Source: an uncultured Acidimicrobiia bacterium
Lineage (GTDB): Bacteria; Actinomycetota; Acidimicrobiia; Spongiisociales; Spongiisociaceae
Length of the DNA: 5,022 nucleotides
Direction: 5' to 3'
Assembly (NCBI GenBank): GCA_937900165.1
Contig: CALCCX010000349.1
Coordinates: 1 to 5,022, forward strand
The position numbers and the translations under genes are program-made. A model generated the notes under the pieces. It made no database searches. It saw only the letters and a list, made by a program, of their open reading frames with translations, and was not told the DNA's origin. Positions 1 through 4,857 of the stretch are shown here, piece by piece (the first letter of the stretch is position 1; every line of letters begins with the position of its first letter).

Positions 1-66
1 CAAGCAGAAGACGGCATACGAGATATATCAGTGTGACTGGAGTTCAGACGTGTGCTCTTCCGATCT
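1..66. other. Illumina P7/TruSeq adapter (synthetic, left end)
   Basis: This is not biological sequence. Bases 1-24 match the P7 flow-cell oligo, which begins CAAGCAGAAGACGGCATACG. Bases 25-32 (ATATCAGT) occupy the index position. Bases 33-66 match the TruSeq read-2 primer region ending GCTCTTCCGATCT. The whole block is the exact reverse complement of 4858-4923. In plus-strand reading frame 33 it translates to MTGVQTCALPI, a peptide known as an adapter artefact in protein databases. Native DNA starts at 67. Confidence 0.98.
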
Positions 67-1454
67 CGGCTACCCAGATCCCACTCGACGACGTTTGCGT
101 CGCCGTCACCAAGGGCGGCGCACCAACGGAGTTGGAGGGATTGACCAACTCGAACGGGGTTTACGAGGTGGGCCAGATGCCGGCAGGGTCCTACGAACTC
201 ACCTTCTCGGTCTGTGAGCAGGCGGGTCATGAATCTGTGACCACCCCCGTCGTGGTCCCTGTGGGTCCGGCGGTCAAAGTCGACGCCGCTCTTCCGCTGA
301 GCGCGGGACACGGGAGCATTCTGGGTACCGTCACCAACGCTGACAGCGGTGCCACGATCTCAGAACTCTGCGTGAAGTTGTATCAGGCCGAAGATGACAT
401 CCTGGTCACATACACGCGAACAGGTGAGGGTGGCGGCTACCTGCTGACCGCCGAAGTCGGGGATTACCGAGTGAGATTTCTGTCCTGCGAGGCAGACGAC
501 TTCATCGAGCAGTGGTATGACGGTGCACAAGGTTGGACCGACTCGACTGTTGTTTCTGTCGCTGACGGAGACCAGACGGAGGGGATTGACGCGGCCCTGG
601 TGCCGAATCCCGAGACCGATGCCGTCGTGTGGGGATATGTGGTCAATGGCGACACAGGCAATGCTGTGAACGGCTATTGCGTCTCCGTGTACAGCGGTGA
701 TGACAAGATCAAGACGGTGCTGACCGGAGCCGAAGGTGGCTGGGAGATGGCCGTCGATCCCGGCGAGTATCGCTTCAAGACGTGGGCATGCGAAGGCGCC
801 GACGATCTCGGGTCGGTGTGGTACCTGGACGCAGAGGAATTTGCCGGGGCCGAGGTCGTGCCGTTGGGTTCTGGAGCCCTGGTGGAACTCGAAACGCTGA
901 TTGTCGGAGACACTCGCTTCCGGGACTCCATTGACTCGATGTTCCTCGAAGACATTGTCTGGCTTTCCGACAACGGGATAACGTTGGGTTGCAATTCAGA
1001 GGGAACGGACTTCTGCCCGAACACCCGCGTCACCCGCGGTCAGATGGCCGCCTTCATGCGTAGGGCGCTCGCCGACATCCTGGTGGCCGGAGATCCCGTG
1101 ACTTTCGACGATCTCGAGGACACGGTTTTTGCAGATGACATCGAATGGTTGGCTTCGGTCGGCGTGACCCTCGGCTGCGATTCCGCAGGGTCCAAGTTCT
1201 GTCCGCACGACGAGGTTTCGCGAGCTCAAATGGCTGCGTTTATGCACCGGGCGCTCAAAGACATCCTCGAAGGCGGCGAAGTTGAGGGCTTCAGTGACGA
1301 TGATGGTTCAATATTCGAAGCAGATATCGAGTGGTTGGCTTCGGTTGGAGTAACTCTCGGATGTGATTCAGAAGGAAACAAATTCTGCCCGGACGATCCA
1401 GTGATCCGGGCGCACATGGCCGCGTTCCTGCGCAGGGCGCTCGACACGGCGTAG
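67..1454 (+). CDS. Surface protein with three beta-sandwich repeats and three C-terminal SLH-like repeats (5' partial)
   Basis: This is the C-terminal part of a probably secreted cell-surface protein. An open frame begins at GTG 33, but its first 11 codons and one base of the twelfth are adapter, so the first fully native codon is at 69 and the true start and any signal peptide are missing. Residue numbers below count from 33. Residues 19-92, 94-190 and 197-290 are three related beta-rich domains of carboxypeptidase-regulatory or Cna-B type. Each has a TG..GG/NG-Y-..PGEYR-like core and a cysteine pair (C22/C61, C113/C152, C216/C253). Residues 295-346, 357-407 and 419-470 are three SLH-like repeats with the pattern F..DIEWL...GVTLGC(D/N)S.G..FCP....R.(Q/H)MAAF..RAL. 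Each has two cysteines eight residues apart (C320/C328, C382/C390, C444/C452). SLH domains anchor proteins to the cell envelope; this cysteine-containing version resembles those common in Acidimicrobiia-like actinobacteria. The beta domains may act as stalk or ligand-binding modules. The gene ends at TAG, 19 bp before a strong terminator. Domain calls are firm; the ligand is unknown. Confidence 0.88.
915..1442 (+). repeat. Three tandem SLH-like repeats inside the surface protein gene
   Basis: Three coding repeats lie at about 915-1070, 1101-1253 and 1287-1442, separated by short acidic linkers. The second and third share the identical peptide DIEWLASVGVTLGCDS, although many codons differ (for example GTGACCCTC versus GTAACTCTC). 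The first is more divergent (DIVWLSDNGITLGCNS). Three SLH units in a row is the usual number for an envelope-anchoring module. Confidence 0.85.
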
Positions 1455-1473
1455 CACGGACAGGCAGCGAAGC

Positions 1474-1511
1474 AAAAGGCTGGGGCCCGACACGTCGGGC
1501 CCCAGCCTTTT
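1474..1511. terminator. Bidirectional rho-independent terminator
   Basis: A perfect 17-bp inverted repeat (1474-1490 with 1495-1511) surrounds the 4-nt loop CACG. The stem has a GC-rich core, GGCTGGGGCCCGA, flanked by AAAA on the left and TTTT on the right. It therefore gives a U-tract in both directions. It sits between the convergent surface protein gene (ending 1454) and the DUF302 gene (stop codon at 1538-1540) and should terminate both. Confidence 0.95.
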
Positions 1512-1537
1512 GGGATCTCGATTCCGAGCGGGGCTGT

Positions 1538-1930
1538 TCAGAGGGTTGACAGGGCCTTGACCAAGCCGGTTCTCGCCTGCTCGGCCACATCCGTCAGAGC
1601 ATCGTTCCCGGTGAGCTGAGACATTGTGCGCGGTTCCATTGCCCCGACGACTGTCGCCCCGTCCTTTTCGTAGATGACGACGTTGCATGGCAACAGGAGC
1701 CCGATGTCTTCTTCGATGTCGAGCGCCTCCTTTGCGAGATTGGGGTTGCAGGCGCCGAGAATCTTGTACGGCGGTCTCTTTACGCCGATCTTTTGGTCCA
1801 GCACCGCGGCGACATCGATTTCGCTGAGGATCCCGAAACCTTCATCAGCCAGCGCTGCCCGCACCTGCTGCTCGGCTTCTTCCACGCTCAGATCGGTCTG
1901 CACCGATATACCGTAGGAATGCTCTCTCAT
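1538..1930 (-). CDS. DUF302 family protein
   Basis: This is a complete 130-residue protein of the DUF302 (TT1751-like) family, a small alpha/beta domain of unresolved biochemical function. Family hallmarks are visible: an N-terminal S.EEAE..VR.AL..EGFG.L.EIDV segment (residues 15-40), then PPYKILGACNP (53-63), DIGLLLPCNVV.YE (75-88) and a C-terminal QLTGN..L..VAE..R helix region. Two cysteines in conserved positions, C61 and C82, could be redox-active or bind a ligand; this is inference. There is no signal peptide or membrane segment, so it is probably cytoplasmic. The ATG start at 1928-1930 is supported by a GAGGTGG ribosome binding site at 1938-1944. The gene is transcribed away from the AraC-type regulator across a 403-bp gap and converges on the surface protein gene. 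The length is normal and no damage is seen. Confidence 0.93.
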   Translation of the reverse strand: MREHSYGISVQTDLSVEEAEQQVRAALADEGFGILSEIDVAAVLDQKIGVKRPPYKILGACNPNLAKEALDIEEDIGLLLPCNVVIYEKDGATVVGAMEPRTMSQLTGNDALTDVAEQARTGLVKALSTL

Positions 1931-1937
1931 TGTTTGT

Positions 1938-1944
1938 CCACCTC
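1938..1944 (-). promoter_or_regulatory. Ribosome binding site of the DUF302 gene
   Basis: On the minus strand GAGGTGG is followed by the 7-nt spacer ACAAACA and then ATG. This fits a good Shine-Dalgarno match and confirms the start at 1930. Confidence 0.85.
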
Positions 1945-2046
1945 ACAGGTTGGCGTAGTCTTCCCGAGCATTTTCGGACTCGGATTGGTACCGTGCCCGC
2001 CGCAATACGGCAGGCGGCCGGCCACATCTTCAGCCTATCGGCCTGA

Positions 2047-2211
2047 GCCTGGATCCACCGACTTAGGGAAGCGAGTCGCCCGGCGGGACATGCTGCCGCC
2101 GAGATTCAGCTTTGTTTCGGCTTTCACTTCGGGTTTTTCGGCTCAGCGTGAGAATCCCTTGCCAGGACTGGCGAGGCGGGCGAGGAGCCGATCCGTGCGG
2201 TGGATCCAGGC
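2047..2211. repeat. 165-bp segment bounded by exact 14-bp inverted repeats
   Basis: GCCTGGATCCACCG at 2047-2060 is exactly reverse-complementary to CGGTGGATCCAGGC at 2198-2211. The 137 bp between them contain smaller complementary pairs: CGGCGG/CCGCCG (2081-2086 with 2096-2101, a hairpin with a 9-nt loop) and GATTC/GAATC (2103-2107 with 2152-2156). Folded as RNA this gives a closing helix with two internal arms. A second pair, TCGCCCG/CGGGCGA (2076-2082 with 2177-2183), would be a mutually exclusive alternative. I see no clear target-site duplication next to the outer repeats. It could be a structured RNA, a MITE-like remnant, or a pair of distant binding sites for a regulator. The repeats themselves are certain; the function is not. 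Confidence 0.6.
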
Positions 2212-2276
2212 CCGAGGGGCAATGCAGGTCGGACTCGACGCTACCCAGGAGATCAGGAGCGGGCGTCAAAGGGGTG

Positions 2277-2317
2277 CGGTTTGACTGGGCCGGAGTAACT
2301 CGGTTTGATCCGGCCAG
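2277..2317 (+). promoter_or_regulatory. Candidate operator: 24-bp-phased direct repeat plus imperfect palindrome
   Basis: CGGTTTGA occurs at 2277-2284 and again at 2301-2308, 24 bp apart. The copies overlap the -35 and -10 elements of the promoter described separately. Next to them, CTGGGCCGG (2285-2293) and CCGGCCAG (2310-2317) form an imperfect inverted pair. AraC-family proteins commonly bind direct repeats spaced by about two helical turns, so autoregulation by the downstream regulator is plausible. This is inference from position and spacing only. Confidence 0.35.
2281..2309 (+). promoter_or_regulatory. Sigma70-like promoter of the AraC-type regulator
   Basis: TTGACT (2281-2286, five of six matches to the -35 consensus) is followed after exactly 17 bp by TTTGAT (2304-2309, four of six matches to the -10 consensus). 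The predicted transcription start near 2316 lies just upstream of the AAAGGAG ribosome binding site. It gives a leader of about 18 nt before the CTG at 2334. A start here would exclude the longer frame beginning at 2112. Confidence 0.55.
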
Positions 2318-2320
2318 ACG

Positions 2321-2327
2321 AAAGGAG
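2321..2327 (+). promoter_or_regulatory. Ribosome binding site deciding a CTG start
   Basis: AAAGGAG is followed by the 6-nt spacer CAGAAG and then CTG at 2334-2336, in frame with the regulator. No ATG, GTG or TTG lies in frame at a suitable distance. The nearest in-frame alternative, GTG 2274, lies upstream of the predicted promoter, and its nearest AGGAG is 14 nt away. Confidence 0.6.
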
Positions 2328-2333
2328 CAGAAG

Positions 2334-3188
2334 CTGACCGCTACCTCATTCGAGTTCGATTTCGCTGCCCACAAACCGCCCACGCCGCTTGGGCGGTTCG
2401 TTGAATCATTGTGGTACGCAAGAGGGACGATTCCCTACAAGAGAGAAAAGATCGCCCCAACAGGCTCGACCGTGGCGGTATTCGTGCTCGGCGACCCCAT
2501 CGAAGAAACCGCTGACAATGGCGAGGGGCGCAGCCTGCGCGCCGACCGGGGTTTTCTGATCGGGCCGCACGATCGGCCGGTGATCAACGAGCCGACCGGC
2601 GAGACGTTCGCAGTGGGGGTCGTCGGTACTCCTGTTGGGTGTGAGGCGCTCTTTGGGATTCGCCCCTCTCGGCTACGGGGTCGGGCGGTGGATCTAGAGA
2701 CGATCTGGCCTGCCGCGGCCCAGTTGCGCTCGGAATTGTTGAGCGCCTCAGGTCCCGAAGAGATGTTGAATATCGTGGAGGCTCACCTCGCCGCAACCTA
2801 TGATCCTTCGATCCCCGGCCTCGACCGGTGCCGACAGGCAGTGTCAATGCTGGAGGGTCGGTCGACCCAACCGATAGCCGATATTGCGGCCGAACTCGGA
2901 ATCTCTCACGGCCACCTTGACCGCGAGTTCACTCGCATTGTCGGGATGAGCCCGCGGGCTTTGGCTCGCCTACTCCGACTGCGACGGCTGCTCTCCGGAA
3001 TCGACGTTCAAAGTGAGGTCGGGTGGGCAGACCTGGCGATCGGCCTCGGTTGGTTCGACCAGGCTCACTTCATCAGGGACTTCAAACGCCACACCGGTGT
3101 CACGCCCTCCCGGTACCTCGAAGCCCAGCGGTCCACATACGCGCCCGTGGATGGAGGAGATGCCTCCGGTTTCGTCCCAGAAACATAA
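2334..3188 (+). CDS. AraC/XylS-family transcriptional regulator, probable CTG start
   Basis: This is a DNA-binding transcription factor of about 284 residues, counted from CTG 2334. Residues 5-120 resemble the DUF6597-type N-terminal domain: PLGRFVESLWYARG near 18-31, RE.IAPTGSTVAVFVLGDP near 37-55, and DRGFLIGPHDRPVINEPTGE at 71-90. This part probably senses a ligand. The C-terminal AraC domain has two helix-turn-helix units. The first is PIADIAAELGISHGHLDREF (180-199). The second is DLAIGLGWFDQAHFIRDFKR (233-252), followed by the family signature TGVTPSRYLEAQR. An ATG exists at 2112, but the 74 extra codons look non-coding and include the promoter, so I reject it. CTG 2334 has the only good ribosome binding site; GTG 2274 is the main alternative. 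Stop TAA 3186-3188. Candidate targets are its own promoter and the divergent DUF302 gene, with no direct proof. The effector is unknown. Confidence 0.87.
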   Translation: MTATSFEFDFAAHKPPTPLGRFVESLWYARGTIPYKREKIAPTGSTVAVFVLGDPIEETADNGEGRSLRADRGFLIGPHDRPVINEPTGETFAVGVVGTPVGCEALFGIRPSRLRGRAVDLETIWPAAAQLRSELLSASGPEEMLNIVEAHLAATYDPSIPGLDRCRQAVSMLEGRSTQPIADIAAELGISHGHLDREFTRIVGMSPRALARLLRLRRLLSGIDVQSEVGWADLAIGLGWFDQAHFIRDFKRHTGVTPSRYLEAQRSTYAPVDGGDASGFVPET

Positions 3189-3234
3189 CAACCAAGCGAC
3201 AGTGTTTCCGGGTACGCCGACTATCGTATTCAGG

Positions 3235-3247
3235 TATGATAAACATA
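3235..3247 (+). promoter_or_regulatory. -10 element and candidate operator of the first toxin-antitoxin module (leaderless start)
   Basis: TATGAT (3235-3240) is a five-of-six match to the -10 consensus and ends 6 nt before the ATG at 3247. Transcription should thus start at or beside the start codon, and no Shine-Dalgarno sequence sits at a useful distance. That is the usual arrangement of leaderless genes in actinobacteria. No clear -35 is seen. TATG-ATAAA-CATA (3235-3247) is a short inverted repeat that could be an operator half-site pair for the ribbon-helix-helix antitoxin encoded next. Confidence 0.5.
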
Positions 3248-3525
3248 TGAGCAAGCGGAGAATGACCGTGACCGTCGATGAGGCGCTGGTAGAAGAGGTG
3301 TCCACCGCGGTGGCCGAGGGCCGCGCCGAATCGGTTAGCGCATGGGTCAATGAAGCGATGACCAGCAGAGTTGTCCGGGACCAACGTCTCGCAGTCCTCG
3401 CCAAACTCATCTCCGACTACGAGACCGAACACGGCGAGATCACCGAAGATGAACTCGCCGAGCAGGCCCAACGAGATCGAGACGCAGCCGCTGCCTCTCG
3501 GGCCACGGTGCGCCGCGCCGGATGA
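3247..3525 (+). CDS. Ribbon-helix-helix (VapB/CopG-like) antitoxin
   Basis: This is a 92-residue probable type II antitoxin. Residues 6-40 fit a ribbon-helix-helix fold: a beta strand MTVTVD, helix EALVEEVSTAVAEG, a turn at RAES and helix VSAWVNEAM. Such proteins dimerise and bind operator DNA through the strand. Residues 45-92 are charged and helical (LISDYETEHGEITEDELAEQ), as expected for the segment that wraps the toxin. The ATG at 3247 is chosen because the fold starts immediately after it and a -10 element ends 6 nt upstream; the open frame extends to 3013, but that stretch lies over the regulator gene in another frame. Its stop overlaps the toxin start by 4 bp (ATGA), a typical translationally coupled toxin-antitoxin layout. 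It is expected to repress its own operon, together with the toxin. Confidence 0.88.
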   Translation: MSKRRMTVTVDEALVEEVSTAVAEGRAESVSAWVNEAMTSRVVRDQRLAVLAKLISDYETEHGEITEDELAEQAQRDRDAAAASRATVRRAG

Positions 3526-3902
3526 CCTTGATCATGGACTCGGGCGCGTTTGTGGCGCTTGAACGCAATGACCGTGCGATGTGGCGCCGACTCAAGGCCG
3601 CGCAGCTCGCCGGAACGCCGCCGGTGACACATGGTGGTGTCGTCGCTCAAGTATGGCGAGGAGGCTCCGGGCGACAGGCCCTGCTGGCCAGAGCCCTTCG
3701 AGCCGTGGAGGTCGAACCGCTCGACGAGGTGTTGGGCCGCAGCGCGGGGGTCCTCCTGGCTCGATCCGGTCTTGCAGACGCAATCGATGCGGGCGTAGCA
3801 GCCCTCGCTCAGCACGATGATCAGATCATCACCTCGGACCCTGACGATCTCGCATCGCTCGTAGCGGCGAGCGTCTGCCGGGTCGACGTGATTCCCGTCT
3901 GA
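3522..3902 (+). CDS. PIN-domain toxin (VapC-like), variant active site
   Basis: This 126-residue protein is predicted to be a PIN-fold ribonuclease toxin neutralised by the antitoxin just upstream. The first catalytic Asp is D6 in TLIMDSGAFVALE. Downstream acids are D86 and D89 (LADAIDAGVAAL) and D106/D108/D109 in IITSDPDDL. At the place of the usual second acidic residue the protein has Q43 (VVAQVWRGGSGRQA) rather than Glu. As I recall, a subgroup of actinobacterial PIN toxins shares this AQVWRGG motif, so it may be a subfamily trait and not damage; E14 could supply an acid. The middle segment VEVEPLDEVLGRSAGVLLARSG also fits that subgroup. The ATG at 3522 overlaps the antitoxin stop by 4 bp. 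No recognisable Shine-Dalgarno sequence is needed if translation is coupled. Toxicity and RNA target are unknown. Confidence 0.85.
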   Translation: MTLIMDSGAFVALERNDRAMWRRLKAAQLAGTPPVTHGGVVAQVWRGGSGRQALLARALRAVEVEPLDEVLGRSAGVLLARSGLADAIDAGVAALAQHDDQIITSDPDDLASLVAASVCRVDVIPV

Positions 3903-4051
3903 CTTTCGACCGTAGCCGACCAGGCCGTGTAAACCGGTGTGAGGTCGCCGGCCGGCATCAGGGGACTGAACGCACCCAACTCCGGGGATTCCCAGCAGGG
4001 TGACGAGGATCTCGTCGACACCATCCGCAGCGTGCCGATCTGGCGAGACAG

Positions 4052-4080
4052 TGATACAATGTTTCAAGCAGAACATACAA
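4052..4080 (+). promoter_or_regulatory. Extended -10 promoter and candidate operator of the second toxin-antitoxin module
   Basis: TGATACAAT (4052-4060) is an extended -10 element: TG, one base, then TACAAT (five of six matches). No good -35 is visible, as is common with extended -10 promoters. Predicted transcription starts near 4067, about 30 nt before GTG 4098. Around it are two copies of ATACAA (4054-4059 and 4075-4080), 21 bp or two helical turns apart, and an inverted pair ATGTT/AACAT (4059-4063 and 4072-4076). These are candidate sites for autoregulation by the AbrB-type antitoxin. Confidence 0.5.
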
Positions 4081-4097
4081 CGTAGAAATCGGACACG

Positions 4098-4340
4098 GTG
4101 ACCACGAGCTACATCATGAAGGTTTCACGAAACGGCCAAATCTCCATTCCGGCCGACACTCGATCGCGTTGGGGCAGCGACCGGGTTGTGGTCGTCGATC
4201 TCGGTGATCGTGTGGTCGTGCGGCCACTTCCCGAGGACCGCGTTGGATCCCTTCGAGGAAAATATCGGGGGCGAGGACCTGACACCACTCGCGCGCGCCA
4301 AAACGAACGTCGCGAAGAGGCCGCAGACGAGCAGCGGTGA
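4098..4340 (+). CDS. AbrB/MazE-type antitoxin
   Basis: This is an 80-residue predicted antitoxin. Residues 7-45 fit a SpoVT-AbrB swapped-hairpin DNA-binding domain: MKVSRNGQISIPADTRSRW, then RVVVVDLGDRVVVRPLP. The basic C-terminal tail from about residue 46 (GSLRGKYRGRGP...) is the likely toxin-neutralising part. I chose GTG 4098 because it fits the promoter; ATG 4116 (residue 7) is a shorter alternative that keeps the whole domain. Neither has a strong Shine-Dalgarno sequence. The stop TGA overlaps the start of the PIN toxin by 4 bp (GTGA), which implies translational coupling. The pairing of this antitoxin type with a VapC toxin is a known arrangement. It lies 195 bp beyond the first toxin-antitoxin pair and has its own promoter. 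Confidence 0.87.
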   Translation: MTTSYIMKVSRNGQISIPADTRSRWGSDRVVVVDLGDRVVVRPLPEDRVGSLRGKYRGRGPDTTRARQNERREEAADEQR

Positions 4341-4774
4341 TTCTCGACTCATACGCGGTCATAGCGCTATTGCGTGACGAGCCTGCCGCCGCGCAGGTAC
4401 AGCAACTCTTGGCGGACAACGCAGATGCTTTGTTGACCGTTGTCGGGTTGATCGAGGTCATCGACCGCCTTGTCCGACTCGCCGCCGTCGACCCAGAGGA
4501 CGCTGTGCTCGATCTGGCCCAACTCGGATTGTCGGAACCGGTTCCGCTCGACCCCGACGTCGCGCTTCGTGCTGGACTGTTGCGAGCTCGCCACTATCAC
4601 CGGCGAAACCGTGCCGTGAGCCTCGCCGACTGTGTCGCCGCCGAAACGGCGCGACGGGCTGGTCAAGCAGTGGTTACAAGTGACCCACACCTGTTGGACA
4701 TGTGCGAAGAGGAAGCGATCACCGTCGTGGTCCTCCCTGACAGCCGTGGCGATGTTTGGACCACGACCCGGTGA
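4337..4774 (+). CDS. vapC: VapC-family PIN-domain ribonuclease toxin
   Basis: This is a complete 145-residue PIN toxin, expected to cleave RNA (tRNA or rRNA in characterised VapC proteins) using metal ions bound by four acids. All four are visible: D4 (MILDSYAVIALL), E40 (VVGLIEVIDRL), D98 (VSLADCVAAETARR) and D116 (AVVTSDPHLLDM). Length and order fit VapC. It begins at GTG 4337 inside the antitoxin stop codon, so translation is probably coupled to the antitoxin. The stop is TGA 4772-4774. Downstream are a weak hairpin and then the contig-end adapter. Nothing looks broken, so an active toxin is likely. The RNA target cannot be read from the sequence. Confidence 0.92.
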   Translation: MILDSYAVIALLRDEPAAAQVQQLLADNADALLTVVGLIEVIDRLVRLAAVDPEDAVLDLAQLGLSEPVPLDPDVALRAGLLRARHYHRRNRAVSLADCVAAETARRAGQAVVTSDPHLLDMCEEEAITVVVLPDSRGDVWTTTR

Positions 4775-4798
4775 CGCACACCGATGGACTGCGTCTTT

Positions 4799-4821
4799 GA
4801 CTCACGCTATTGCGTTGAGTC
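4799..4821 (+). terminator. Hairpin downstream of the second toxin, possible terminator
   Basis: GACTCA-CGC (4799-4807) pairs with GCG-T-TGAGTC (4812-4821), giving nine base pairs with a one-base bulge and a TATT loop. It starts 25 bp after the toxin stop. No T-run follows, so intrinsic termination would be weak; it may instead stabilise the transcript end. Confidence 0.4.
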
Positions 4822-4857
4822 GGCGGCCATCTCTCGAAGGCGGGCGACGTTTCGTTC

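Larger units (their letters stand above)
1931..2333. other. 403-bp divergent intergenic region without a convincing gene
   Basis: The region separates the start of the DUF302 gene (-) from the likely start of the AraC-type regulator (+). Open frames cross it on both strands, but their translations are rich in Arg, Ser, Pro and Gly and show no domain. The plus-strand frame joined to the regulator gene (from ATG 2112) reads as non-coding until about 2334. The region contains the inverted-repeat element at 2047-2211 and the regulator's promoter at 2281-2309. I could not assign a convincing promoter for the DUF302 gene. Confidence 0.75.

Noticed and set aside
1793..2284. 163-residue plus-strand open frame across the DUF302 start and intergenic region
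   Set aside because: It is antisense to the DUF302 coding sequence, has no ribosome binding site, and its translation is low-information Arg/Ser/Pro-rich sequence.
2112..2333. N-terminal extension of the AraC-type regulator from ATG 2112
   Set aside because: The 74 codons are Arg/Ser/Gly-rich without a domain and contain the predicted promoter and ribosome binding site; coding character begins near 2334.
2063..2383. 106-residue minus-strand open frame over the intergenic element
   Set aside because: It overlaps the regulator's promoter and start, with no recognisable domain or ribosome binding site; it is more likely a by-product of GC-rich sequence.
3903..4051. Possible decayed minus-strand gene fragment between the two toxin-antitoxin modules
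   Set aside because: Joining two minus frames gives a superficially protein-like string (near 3950-4020), but I recognise no family and there is no start, ribosome binding site or clear frameshift site.
3417..4076. 219-residue minus-strand open frame antisense to the first toxin-antitoxin pair
   Set aside because: It lies opposite two well-supported genes, shows no domain, and has the composition of a shadow frame in GC-rich DNA.
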